64,000 bases of DNA, taken from assembly GCA_963920765.1 (NCBI GenBank), contig OY987244.1, positions 3,102,501 through 3,166,500 on the forward strand, written 5' to 3'. The notes beneath the pieces are model-generated. The model saw only the letters and a program-made list of their open reading frames with translations, was not told the DNA's origin and did not search any database. The position numbers and the translations under genes were made by a program. Every line of letters begins with the position of its first letter. Positions within the stretch are counted from its first letter, which is position 1. This document shows, in pieces, positions 12,701 through 24,092 of this stretch. Source of the DNA: Ulota crispa (lineage: Eukaryota; Streptophyta; Bryopsida; Orthotrichales; Orthotrichaceae).

Positions 12701-15700
12701 ACTTCTGCAGCGCTTGCTTCACCCTCTCTATGGCGTCTTCCTGGCCGATCTGCAGCAGATCCAGGCACAGCCCTGCTGCTTCTGTGCCCTCCGCATAGGC
12801 TCCTCCAAAATCATACGCTCTTAGTTTCACCTGTGGTAGTGTGTTCACACATGCTACGTCAGCAACAAAATTTGGGAAAACAAAAGAGGCCACTGCATCA
12901 ATGTGCGGGAAAAAGTGGCGGCTAGTTCATAGTTAGCCGGTGGAATTGGAAAAAAAATCTGTTGCATTTTCAAATTGCTGGCAAAAAAAAATGGGTTAGA
13001 TCTTACTAAAAAAATCTAAATATAGTATATTACTATGTAAATTTAAAAAAATATTTGATACAATTTGGCAAATAATCCGTTGAATACAAAAAATGCCGGT
13101 TTTTAGCTGGTGAAGTCCAAAAGTTTCTTAAACAATGCCTGCATGTCATAGCATCACTTCAAGGAAGACAATTATACTGTAAAAACCACAATGATCTTTG
13201 TAATATCACATTTTCAATATCTATGATTTATAGAAAATGAGGGGATAGTTGTTGAAGTTAAGGTGATATTAGAGAGGGAGCACAAAGTGATATTAAGGAG
13301 GTTGCAATTTTATTGCTTCTCTTTGATTCACAATTCATTGCTTTTTAAAGTTTTGCAATTCTAGGAAGCTTTGGACTTTCATGATATTTCACTTTTTTGT
13401 TGCTATTACCAAATGATTTGAAAAAAATTTATTACATAAATTCTAATGGTGAGTGCATAGTGTAGCAAGCACCAACCGCTAGTCATATTATTAAAATCAC
13501 ATTGACCTTGTGATATTATCACATAGATACAATTTGAAGACTTAATGAAATATTTACTTTGCATTCTATGTAACATATGAAAATCTTAATAAAATTCTAA
13601 TGGTGAACGCGTAGAGTAGCAAACACCAACCATTAGTTCTATATAAAATAATAATACAATAGTGTTTGGATCAACTAAGTCCAAAACACAAAAAGGTGAA
13701 TGTGACTTTGATACTATCCAAACGTTTCTCTTACAAGGTTGATTTTATTCAAGCATCATTGTCATAAGAATATGGCATGCATTGTAAAAGCTTGGTTTTC
13801 TTCATTGTTTCCCTATTGGAAATTGTATTGAAAGCAGTATAAGGGTGTCCATGTAATCAAATCATATGGAACCCGTGTAAAAAGTTGGTGTGAATACCAC
13901 ATGGCTGTATCGTATTTTCTTATATAGCTTCAGTATAGAAAGGTGGCTAAATCAAGCTTGTATTGTATTGCGCATCATATGGTTATGTAGAATACTTGTG
14001 TAGAATTATCTTCCTTGGATTTTCTTAGTGATAGTCAAGCGTTGAGCATGTTTTCTATAGGAGTGGTTAGATTAGTGAATACTCTTGTTTGCAAATCAAA
14101 GAAAACTTTAGTGCATCAAAGAATGCACTGTGTTGAATATTGTACAAAAGCACAAAAGTTTATTGGTACATGACCCAAATTGACACATGTTTCGAAGTTG
14201 AGGAGGTGAACATTTGTAAATCAATGTGCACTCATTGTGCTAGATTTGAAAATATTGCATTTTTGAGGAAGTGTTGCAATTACGTGTAGTTGCAAATGTA
14301 AGAATCATACAAGAAATCCAAATTTGGGTCATAAACATGACTACTGGAGACAAGTGGTTTTAAGAAGTCAATTGCTCATAGATTTATTCAATGATTACAT
14401 TTCTTTTTGTTCTCTTTAGGAAGTGTGGATTCATAGTTCTAATAAATCCCAACATTGCAACCTCGGATTAATATCCAAAGTTTTAATAAATAAAAAACTA
14501 GTTCCAATAAGCGAGTATTTGACAACAGACATTTCTACTATGATCAATAATCCAAAATAGTAAAAGATGCCAAAAAAATTAGATAAAACCAAGTGCAAAA
14601 ATAAGAAAAAAATATGGACATTGAAGAGGGTTACAATAGGTAAAACGAGCTCCTAACCTTGATACTTTGAAGCCTTTCCACAAGGGGATGTGATGGTGCA
14701 GCCAAGGTAGTCATCGCAGTCTCATTGAGAGCTCCATCACCTTTCTCTTTCTTTACAAATCCCATTAGGAACTCTTTGCCAACATTCACTGCTTCAGTCA
14801 TATTGTTTTGTTCTCCAAATGCATCAATCTTCACAACAACAACAATAGTCTTAATTTTGGACACTCCAAACTTATCATGGCAGTGTCTCTAAAGCAAATA
14901 ATTGGCACTTCCAATGACTATCAAGCATAGACACAATTATAACAAACACAGTGATCAAATTAGTGTAAAACCTACAAAATAGGGTATCATGCACTCAATA
15001 GAATAAAACAAGCCATACATCTTAAAGATTCTTAGTTCTTTAAACCTCCATGGATCAACTTAATTTCAACACCTCATATTAGTGATCCTTATCATGTAAA
15101 CATCATCTACTAAACTTTAAACTTCACGTTGGCCATGCTGGTTAATTGAGCAATTACTCACTAAAACAATTCTCAATGCTAGTTGCAAGGTACACTTCTT
15201 AACAAAAAAAAAAGATGTTACTCTATAACACTCAACTTTGAAGGCACCTTAAACCATGGATGACGTTAAATTGAATGAACATGAGCACCATAGGACTAAA
15301 GTAGTCATAAGTCTAAAAATACTAAGCCTTGCATATATGCACATTAGCTGACATTCCATGATATGCAAAAGATTTCTAAACACCATAGCAGTAGCTTCAT
15401 GAGTAAAATAGACATGCTTGTGCATATCTAGGGTTGACTTAAATCTAATACTGTTACCTTAATAACATCTTCTCACATGCAGAATTAGTAAATGCATAAA
15501 TATACATTAAACCAGGTGTTCAAAGCCAGTTCTTGCAAGTAACCAGCTCAATTCCCGTCCCTGTAAGCATATCTTTGAGATATGTTACAGCAAGCAAGCA
15601 AAAGGAGGAGCTAGAGGAGGAGCTAGCAAATGGCAAAACACTGGTGTTTCCTGCAATACCTCTCAAACCGTAAGCTTAAAGCTGAAGAGTCTTCAGTTAA

Positions 15701-18700
15701 CTCATACCTGTTGAAGTACCGTATCATAAGCTTGGCCCATGTAGGAATCGACTTGTTGGGTGACGTTGTTATCTTCTAACCACTTGTTGAGTCCCGTTGT
15801 CTCCGCATAATTACTGTGACCGACATGCGTCTTAAGAGTGACCAATGCATCCTTCGCCTCCATTCCCACTTTGTAGGTAAACAACACAGAGCCGCCCAGG
15901 AAACCCACAAATATCAGCAGGATGAGCACCGTCGCTACTACTGTTGGTAAGCTTGCAGCTAGAGCTCGTGTCACACCTCGGTTGCTCCATCTGGAAGCAA
16001 AAAATTACAAAAAAAAGTATTAAAAGTGTCCAGCAAGAGGTGTAAAAGAGGTTGAAAGATGACAACAAGGTGTAACTTTCCCAAAACTTGAAAATTCCTC
16101 GTATTTCACGCCCTTCTGATAATCACTCGGACAAGTTCTCGTAGCAACTACGGAGCAATCTTAAAGGTAATGTATCCCATAGCTTAGGTTCCCTTTCATG
16201 TGGTTTCAAAAGTCACTCGTCCAAACACTTGATACATAAGAAATGAGACCAACTTCTAGAATTTCTGATTGTCCAAGATGCCTCTATAAGATACATTGTA
16301 GCAAGTCCCTGCTACTTCAAAATTCAACAACTCAGAACTTCTTTGCATTCATTCTATGGATAGAAGACACTGAAATAAGTTCAAAACCACACAAACGGAT
16401 TCCCAAGCTTATAGTAAGTAAATGTGTAAAAAGCACTCATTGATTGCCTCTCAACACACCACACTATATACACTATAGATTATAGCAATCACAAGACGAT
16501 ACAGTTGTATATATTGCGTGGCATTTTTGGAAGCTAAAAACAGCAATTGTTGTGGGTCATATTATTACTCACCCACGGCAATTAAGGAACACGCAGTATC
16601 AGATGTGTTTTGCGTAACAAGGAGGATGCAAATTTGCAGAAAGAGCAGGAGATATGTGCCTGAATCAAATTCGGAATCAAATTTGGAGATAGTTGTAAAT
16701 TGGAGCAGGGGAAGAGACGAACCGTAAAGCATCCACAACAGGCTGAACAGTCCAACTGTACAAACGTCCCACGGGTGGCTCCTTCGCTTTCAACGACAGA
16801 CTACGCAACGGAGCAGTTTCAACAAATGGCCACAGCGTTGTAATGCCAGCGTAGAGCAGGAGCCCCACTAAAGCAGAAGAAGCAAGCACAACAGGACCGA
16901 GCAAGTCATACACCAACGTGCACACTGCGAACGTCAGCAACCACCGAGACAACCTGGCAAATCCAATCTTCTTCTTCGGCAAAGATTCATCAGTATCTTT
17001 GCTGCTGTTGTTGTTGTTACCTCCCATCCCAGCCATCCCCAACATGGCCTCTTTGGCATCGTTCGCCGTCTCCACCAAATTCTCAAGCACAAACCTCGGC
17101 ACTGCCAGCAGTGTCTCCAGGATTCCAGTCTGCAAGGGCTCCTGCCAAAACGACACCAACACGCTTTGAATCTCCCGCAATGGCATGGAGATCAGCACGG
17201 CCCATTGGATGGGCTTCCAGTATCCCTTCAACAACAGGCCGATGCCGAAAATGACCAGAATGCTGAGTACCAGCCCCGCGTGTGCCATTGCTATGTACAT
17301 GGCTAGCTGGGCGTTGTCCACGTTCAAAGAGCCCGTGAATCTCTCCGATATTGGCTTTTGTTCTGTTGCGTTGTTTGTGTTTCCATCTCTTGGTTGTTGC
17401 TCCAAGTTTGGCATCTCGTTTGGCTTCTCATTTGGCACCTCTTCTGGTGCTTCTCCTACCCCGGGACCAATGAGCCTGATAAACGAGCCGGTGTATTCAG
17501 GTGCCGCCATTGCTGGCAACGAGTTCACTCGAGTTGGACCTCCTGTGAACGTACACTCATCCGTGTCAGCATCGTTCCATGTGACAAGCAACGATGACCT
17601 TCAAACTAGCTACATTTCGCAGGGTTTCTACCAAAAAATTTATACAGCTAAAAAATATGTGAACAGTACAGTGTTGAATTTGAAAATTTGGCTTTTTAGC
17701 AGTATTTTTAAGCCACTTGAGCTAACAGTGAAAAATTATATTGGGGATCACTGGTGACAAGCGCTAAACTTTCCATTTATTATACAGAGATCATCACTAT
17801 TCTAACATACACTACTCAATCCTGTTCATTATGAGTTTTCTGCACACTCGCCACTCTCTCCTTGATCATAACACACCACATGTTAAAACCATGTCACGAA
17901 AAGTGGACAAAGTGGTTTGAATGTAACAAAACCTGTGACAAGAGTAGTAAGCGTTCTAGAGGGTATTAAAGGTGTGCAATACAGACAAAACTAGTGTATT
18001 TACGAAACTAAAGGTTGATGAGATCAACTCCTCGGGAACTCTTTCATTCGGTAAACTTTGTATTAAACCTGAAGTGGGATGGCTTACAAGGCTTATTGAA
18101 TGTCACGAATCCTACTTGCTCGCTATGCTCTGTAAGGTTTGTACTTATGAGAAACTTCAAAGAGCACCCAAAAGCCAGGAGTGGCAATTTTCAAAGCATC
18201 AGGCCTGGAGGATAAAACCTTTTACAATATAGGGTTTCCACATCCGGGATTTCTACGGTAAAAACTGGCCCAGGGTCTACTCCAAATTCACTAAAGATTG
18301 CTTAAAAATGACATAAATGATAATTTCACAAACAGTCCATTGATCTTGTAGATAGTAGTACCAATTGGATGGATTTCTGGACACACAGGTTCCTTATAGA
18401 AAGTGAAAGATATTCTAGGGCTCGTCAGAGTAACAACAGGAATCAGTTCAAAGTTGTACCAAGCAAGATTTTGAGCCCCAAATTCAAGTCCACCATTACT
18501 TGCTCTTGCAAAGTTTTTGAAGAATCGCTTGAGAATTGCCTCTTATATTGGGACGCAAATCTCACACTTTATCACCCGATGCTGAAATTGGGCATACTTT
18601 ACATTCATTCTCTAAGCAAACTCAACAAACTGAGTCATATTGGCAAGGTAAACTTTTTAGAGCAGGGATGCTTTTATAGCAACATCAAATTCTGACAAAG

Positions 18701-19398
18701 TCCTCAGAAAGCTAAAAAATATGAAACAAAGTAGATTAGATGCTCATTTCAATTGTCTTTCAGGAAGGATTCACTGGTAAATGTTTGAGGTGTCAAACCC
18801 GTCTTAAAAACTGAAAAGACCTTAACAGCATCCGCACCCTTGCACGCAACCTAGAGCACTCAAAAGCAAGTGTCTAGGGTGCATCCACGATCAAGGGCTT
18901 GCTCTCAAATCTCTCATACCCCACCCTTGCTCTCAAGCAAGTGAGAGCAAGTTCAAGCAAGCACTGAGAGCGTATCACATAGGACAAGTGTCAAGCTTCA
19001 ATATTAGACCTGTTGTGTTGACCAATCAACAAATTTTCATTGTCCTGAATTTGGGCGTGCTAACAATTCAACAAACCCTGAACATGTTTCAGTGTTGGAG
19101 ATATAATTAAGCGAGCCTGTGCTTGCATACGGCTTTTACACCAAGTGCTATTGAGGGCCTGATTAGCGTACAAGGCTGCGGATGCTCTAATCCACCCCAT
19201 TTTAGTTGGGGCAATCTAATCAAAATCCATCAAACTCAAAAATGATGGAGGGTCAAATGGAGAAAAGAGAGTTGAATGCTTACGTGGAGGCCGAGAAGGC
19301 GAGGTGTTACCCGAAGCAAGGCCTCCTTCAAACATCTCCTTCCACGAGGAAATCCGATGCAGCTCCGATACAGCGCGTTCGTTGTTGCTCTCTGCCAT
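9797..19398 (-). CDS. TMEM245/AI-2E-transporter-like membrane protein
   Basis: Seven exons give a consistent frame: 19398-19284, 17542-16723, 15990-15708, 14828-14658, 12830-12396, 10798-10499, 9895-9797, about 740 residues. The protein has a soluble polar N-terminus (with WKEMF near residue 20), then hydrophobic segments such as MAHAGLVLSILVIFGIGLLL in exon 2 and VVATVLILLIFVGFLGG in exon 3. The conserved C-terminal block carries LITSESGGVMNQVLN, FLYMSTFLA, PGHNTYLTGLSIAGG and GAILGPLIMTVLLA. That order fits plant homologues of TMEM245 (UPF0118/AI-2E transporter fold); the cargo is unknown. Exon 1 to exon 2 joins in phase at 19284/17542 and resembles, as I recall it, the N-terminus of the Arabidopsis homologue. 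An alternative start is the ATG at 17510 in exon 2. The introns carry at least six MITEs, one 3 nt from a splice donor. Confidence 0.85.
11692..12023. mobile_element. Intronic TIR element, tandem copy 1
   Basis: It begins CAGTGATGCTTGGATAAGG and ends with the inverse of a similar terminus (AAGCAAGCACCACTA). Its body is about 80 percent alike by eye to the adjacent copy at 12027-12392, for example CACCCATGTTTACGGTACAC against CACCCGTATTTTTGGTACAC. It lies in the intron between 12395 and 10799 of the membrane protein gene. Confidence 0.7.
12027..12392. mobile_element. Intronic TIR element, tandem copy 2 abutting a splice donor
   Basis: It is a direct repeat of the preceding element. Its terminal CAGTGGTGCTTGC starts 3 nt inside the intron on the gene strand, so the donor reads exon-GTA followed directly by transposon sequence. 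A shorter relative is at 13657-13761. Confidence 0.7.
12893..13130. mobile_element. Intronic MITE, family with the copy at 20226
   Basis: On the reverse strand it reads GGACTTCACCAGCTAAAAAC at one end and CCCGCACATTGATG at the other, matching the element at 20226-20432 at both ends and across much of its length. There is no coding capacity. The exact ends and target duplication are unclear. Confidence 0.6.
13657..13761. mobile_element. Short relative of the tandem intronic element
   Basis: It starts CAATAGTGTTTGGATCAAC and ends AAGGTTGATTTTATTCAAGC followed by ATCATTG, the same inverted ends as 11692-12392 with most of the interior deleted. It lies in the intron between 14657 and 12831. Confidence 0.5.
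17589..17753. mobile_element. hAT-type MITE with perfect 8-bp target duplication
   Basis: The 165-bp element begins CAACGATGACC and ends GGGGATCACTG. It is flanked by exact 8-bp direct repeats GTGACAAG at 17581-17588 and 17754-17761, the hAT signature. Related copies are at 52595-52754 and 54170-54330. It sits in intron 1 of the membrane protein gene, just upstream of exon 2. Confidence 0.85.
18826..19187. mobile_element. Tourist-like (PIF/Harbinger) MITE in intron 1
   Basis: Ends are CAGCATCCGCACCCTTGCAC and GTACAAGGCTGCGGATGCTC, inverted with few mismatches. TAA flanks both sides (18823-18825, 19188-19190). It is 362 bp long and non-coding. It is close to exon 1 of the membrane protein gene, so it could affect the 5' region. 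Confidence 0.8.
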
Positions 19399-20225
19399 CG
19401 TAGTACCTCGTTGCCCACACCACCCTGCTGTCTCTCGCTCTCTCTCAAACGATCATGAAACTACAAGGCTATAGCCATAGCCACGCCCACTAAACCCTCT
19501 TCTGAATCATACGCCCCAATTGAAGAAAACTACGAAAGGCCGGAAATGAAGGGCTTCAATCTACCACACAAAGATTCATACTATCATCAATAACCTGGCT
19601 CTTCAAAATCCAGCTGAAGATGCTTCAATCTCAATCACGATTCCACCACAAAAACCCTCCTCTAAAAAAAAAGTTCACAACGATCGATCCAACTTCTCCA
19701 GCAAAAATTGCGACGGAGAATGAAGTTATTGACTGACAGATTACAGAGTGTGTTGGGTTGTGGAAGTGGTGAAGGAGCTCATGATTAAGGAACTGGTCTA
19801 GAGCTTGTTAATATTTTTGGGAAGTGCCGTGATCTGGTAAGAATGATTACGGAGAGAGGGATTTTGACAGGAGTGAGGTTAGGAGTGTAGAATGAATGGG
19901 ATCAAGACTACTGCTTTAGTGGAATTGAGACAATTGTGAAGGTCACGAGTGGGGATGCGAGATGATCCGAGCGAGTGCGGGATCAAGTGCGGGAGTGGGG
20001 CCATGTCTGTCGCGAGACATGGTCCGCAGGGAAAGGAGAAAGCTTTGTGACGTGGCGGCGCAACCGTTGCGTGCTCCGCGCCTCCGGCTTCGCGAGGGGC
20101 GAGAGCCTCTTCGCAGGAGCGCCAGCTGCAGAGATTCCGTCCCTCCCAAGATGGCTGAGGCTGACCCCAGGGGCCTTTTTTTGAATTTTAATGTTGGCAG
20201 TGCAGAACAGTGTTCGGGAAGTTTT
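19399..20225. promoter_or_regulatory. Presumed 5' region of the TMEM245-like gene and GC-rich block
   Basis: A CT-rich tract (CTCTCGCTCTCTCTC) lies just upstream of the minus-strand start at 19398. Further out, 19930-20190 is much richer in GC and CpG than its surroundings. That block holds a hairpin (CCATGTCT...AGACATGG, about 20001-20022) and a well-placed plus-strand ATG in AAGATGGCTG whose frame closes after about 31 codons inside the next MITE. It may be a promoter or the remnant of a gene start. Confidence 0.35.
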
Positions 20226-20432
20226 TTGGACTTCACCAGCTAAAAACCGGCATTTTCCGTATTCAACCGGTTTTTTTAGTAGACCGTGCCAGGTATTTTT
20301 CTAAATTTACATGGTAAGATACCCAGTAGTTTGTCAGCAGTTTCAGAATACAACTGGTTTTTTTTCAAATTTCATCAACTAACAATGATCTAGCAGCCAG
20401 TTTTTCCCGCACTTTGATGTAGAAAGCCATCC
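20226..20432. mobile_element. MITE related to the intronic copy at 12.9 kb
   Basis: It shares TTGGACTTCACCAGCTAAAA at one end and CCCGCACTTTGATG at the other with 12893-13130, in opposite orientation. Non-coding. Confidence 0.6.
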
Positions 20433-20755
20433 TTGCTACCAAGAGGACGGAAGCTATTTACATCCTTGATAATGGATTTCAAATGCAAAATATGGATGAA
20501 AACTCTCTTTTTTTGTCATAAAATAGTCCACATTCATCTGGAAAGAGCAATACCATCTAAAGATTGTGAAGTAATTGACCAATTTGTCCATTGCAAAAAA
20601 AAAAATCTATTAGGAATAGTCACACCTTCACCTTGTTCTCAATCTTCATAGAATGGGGTCATGGTGCACTCTTCTTGACTTTTGGAGGCTACATGTTTTG
20701 AAGATTGCAAAGTTTTTCTCTTCACCTCCGGAAGAGAAGAATGGGCATATAATAT

Positions 20756-21340
20756 GGGGTTTCAAATATCTCAAAAAAATGGTGAACGAATGGTCATGAA
20801 CAAGTTTTCATTCATGGTGAACGTGAAGTCACAAAAGTGAACGAGCCATGAGGACCTTCAGGAGGTCCTCATGGCTCGTTCACGTGTGAATGACATGAAG
20901 CCTCTCCCTCCTTGCCTCTCCTGCTAGCTCCAATTGTGTTCCTATTGCACCCACGCTCACGCTTGTTTGTGTTGTTGCCCACCTCTCAGCTCTTGCTCCA
21001 CACCTGTAGACAATTTGGATGCAGAGTTGATTGCTAGGTCAAGGTCATTCAAGGAATCGCGATGCGTGAAAAGCGACAATGGTGGAGCTGAAGAGATCTT
21101 GATTAGAAGCGGACAATTGTGGAGATGAAGGGTTCCAAATTAGAAGCAACGATGGTGGAGTTCAAGGGATCTGTACGGAATTAGTGATTGTGGGCAGAGT
21201 TGAAAGGGTGGTGAGTAGTTCACTACAATTTGGATAATTGAATGGGTGATTGCGAGGACATGAACGGTGGCTTGACTAACTTGTTCACCGATTTCATTTA
21301 CGTGAACAAAATTGCCTGTAAACGACATATTTGAAACCCC
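20756..21340. mobile_element. TIR element (585 bp) containing a perfect 21-bp hairpin
   Basis: Left end GGGGTTTCAAATAT and right end ATATTTGAAACCCC are inverted repeats. Internal GTGAACGA/TTCAC motifs recur near both ends. An exact 21-bp stem with a 5-nt loop lies at 20837-20883. No coding region is recognised and the target duplication is not clear. Confidence 0.6.
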
Positions 21341-21709
21341 CTAACAGATTTAGCATGTGAAGATTTTACTCACATTTGTCTCTTTTTCACCTTGTTATGC
21401 TTGCTTTCACCCTCCTTATAGTTGGAGACTTTAGTTGAGTGTGTAAATGCAATTTACTTTCTTGTATTACCACTTGTTAGATACTCATTTTTCATGATCC
21501 ATCTCCCACAAAAGGGGAGTTACACCTTCATAAAGAAGTGCTCCCATAGACTTCTGTTCCCACTACAGAACTTCTCATTCTGGCGTGACTACCGTATAAT
21601 TACCTGTTCAAAATTCATAATTTATTCATAAAATGTTCAAAAAAGTTTCCCTTTTACCGACAACGCTTGAGACAATTGCATACAACTCCGTGCACACATA
21701 AAAATTTCT
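21341..21709. other. Short unassigned spacer
   Basis: AT-rich DNA between the TIR element and the left arm of the inverted duplication. No gene or repeat was recognised. Confidence 0.4.
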
Positions 21710-22251
21710 TAGGACCATATAAAATGAAATTACTTTAGAACAAGTTGATCTGAATTGGAACAAGTCGACCCAAGCAGGGCACACCGTTCCGGGCATTAAT
21801 ATTCATTTCTTTTCTGGGAAAAAAGCACCAGTACTGATCAATTCCAGCAGAGAGAAGCCATAACTAACTTGTTCTCATCCAACAACTATTTCATGGTTCC
21901 ACCTAAAACAAGTTCAAGGAAAATTAAGCATTGAGAAAAATTCGAAGTACAAAAACCCAAAGGTACGGAAAAACTCATAAAAATATATGCATTTCAGAGT
22001 TAAAATAATGACAGAGCCATGGTCAACATATCGACAAGGATAATAAACAGATAACCAACGAACTTGACTGATTTGAATACTACAAAAAGTTCCTCAGCAA
22101 AACCAGACCTGAGAGCCAGGATCATCACCACCAAGTCATTCCCAGTTGAGACTCTAAAAACTTGCGAGGACAAAGCAATTTCAAAATTACATCAAGACAA
22201 AAAGAAACAAAACAAACAGCTCCATCAAAGCGGAGATCAAGACAACTCAAC

Positions 22252-22257
22252 TTTATT
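22252..22257 (-). terminator. Poly(A) signal AATAAA of the left lipid-transfer gene
   Basis: The plus-strand TTTATT reads AATAAA on the gene strand, about 180 nt after the stop codon. The equivalent in the right arm is at 63072-63077. Confidence 0.5.
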
Positions 22258-22434
22258 TTGTTTCAAAATACTTCATATAAAACATAGCCTCTCTTGCAAA
22301 TGAAGCATCAGAAATAGTGAAATTCAGAAGACCACAGTGCGCTTGCTAATATCAGCTCATTTCCGTTAACAGCTAGAACATCTGTCAGAACCCTCGGCTC
22401 CTCAACAAATCCCGGATCCAGCCTTCGTATCCAA

Positions 22435-23031
22435 TCAATAAGGGAATGTGTAAACTGCAAAACGAAAGCAACAAGTGAAGACAATTAAGAACTTTCAAAT
22501 TAACTGCAAAGTGGCCAGAAGTTGGAATAGATATTTGGAAAGCTTCAGAAAGGTATCAAAACGTACCAAATGAAAGAGCACATGCAGTTAAAAAGTTGCT
22601 ATGATTGACTACTAGCTTGCAAAGTACACTTTCTATGGCACTTGAGGCGAACAAAGCAAGGGATATAATAAGGAGAGGAAAAGCTGATTCAGATAGAGGA
22701 CATGGACTGTGCATTCACCTCCGCACTTGAAGCCACGGAGATCAAACCGCCCGCACTTCTTCGGCAGCTGCAACCCATTCTGCAGCATCTGCTTCGGGAA
22801 CGACGCTGCCTTGAACTGGTTGCACATGCACACCTTGTCCACCTTCATCACCACATCGCAGCACTGCTTGCTCGGGAGCGGAGGACGTGTCCCCTGGATG
22901 GCGTTCATGCACGGCCACAGAGCGTTGGCGTTGCACACACCGGCAGCGTTGGCCGGCTCCACGGCCACCATAGCCAGCACCATGAGAACGCACACGCTGG
23001 CCCCCACGACAAACAGCTTGGATCCTGCCAT
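22435..23031 (-). CDS. Non-specific lipid-transfer protein (left copy)
   Basis: Two exons, 23031-22719 and 22454-22435, joined by a GT-AG intron of 264 nt, encode 110 residues. Residues 1 to about 30 are a signal peptide with a hydrophobic core and end in NAA-G. The mature part has the eight-cysteine motif: C33, C41, CC at 57-58, CMC at 68-70, C93, C103. That spacing is the C-C-CC-CXC-C-C fold that forms a lipid-binding cavity. The protein should be secreted, with a role in cuticle or wall lipid transport or defence signalling. The second exon adds only VYTFPY and the stop; without splicing the frame would run on in unrelated sequence. A TATA-like box lies about 100 bp upstream. Its twin in the right arm encodes the same protein. 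Confidence 0.88.
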
Positions 23032-23130
23032 TATTTCGAGCTCTGAGAATTGTCACGCAAATGCAAATACAACTGTAGAAGCAACTCAACAAGTTTCGAA
23101 GCAATGTAAGATTGAAGTGCAGAAAGACGG

Positions 23131-23138
23131 CTTTATAT
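23131..23138 (-). promoter_or_regulatory. TATA box of the left lipid-transfer gene
   Basis: CTTTATAT here reads ATATAAAG on the gene strand, 100 nt upstream of the ATG, the normal plant TATA position given a short 5' UTR. It is conserved in the right arm at 62191-62198. Confidence 0.55.
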
Positions 23139-24092
23139 GCAAGGTCGAAGAGCCAGCATGAAACACTTGTTTATACCTTCTGACAACCAGGATGACGGTT
23201 CCATTAATTGCTGGATATCAGATCGTCACCTGCTTCGCCAATTCATATTTACTCCATATCTGCATTGACTTCCATGATAGTGGTTGAAGCAGGGGTTGAC
23301 AAATGGCCGAGGTTATCTACGTTCCCAACTTATCTATAACTTACGAATTATACGCTGTAATTAATACCCAGACCCTGGAGACAGGTTGTTAAATAGCCGC
23401 TACCAGTGTTCACCAAATGTGGCTAAATTTTGCATTTCTTTGACGGCTAAAAAGTATGTGAATACCAGTGTTAGTTTGAAGTTTTCGCACATCTAGCAGT
23501 GATTTAGCCGCTTGAGCTAATGATGAAAATCACTTTTCATTCGACACTCTTTCGTTAAGGCTGACAGATGGCACTTGTAAAATCCCAACTTTCACTAGCC
23601 TAACAGAGTAAATCAAATAGCTGCCGACTACAACGAAATCTGGAAGATTTATAATGAGTGTACTGGCATTTCTGTCGAGATACCTGCATTCCAACAGAAA
23701 TTCCTGAAAAAGTTAGTACCACTTTGAAGAACTTTGGTGTTCACAACATACGCAGACCCCAGAGAGAAAATACCGAGGAGACTGGATTCAAAGGCCAATG
23801 AATGAAAGGTTCAGAAAGGATCACAAACTTCTGAGTTTTGCAACAGATGTCTGAAGTCCTGAGGTCACAGGTATAGCAAAACTCGTTTCTATAGCTCAGC
23901 TCCAAGTTACATAGATTAAACCAAGAGATGAAGAAAGGTTTTATACCACAACAGCAGTTGGAAGACTGATTAACAGCAAATCATTGCATAATTACTCAAT
24001 TTAGGCTGGACTTACCTCCAGGGTTGTACCCAAACTAAATTCGCAGAGAATGGAGCACTGCGATAAAGAAATCCACGAAAGAGCAGAAGGTG

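Noticed and set aside
12444..12824. Long plus-strand open frame
   Set aside because: It is a mirror of exon 5 of the minus-strand membrane protein gene in GC-rich coding DNA and has no family motif.
22702..23161. His- and Arg-rich plus-strand frames over the lipid-transfer gene
   Set aside because: Shadows of the lipid-transfer exon. The minus strand has the signal peptide, eight cysteines, intron and TATA box.
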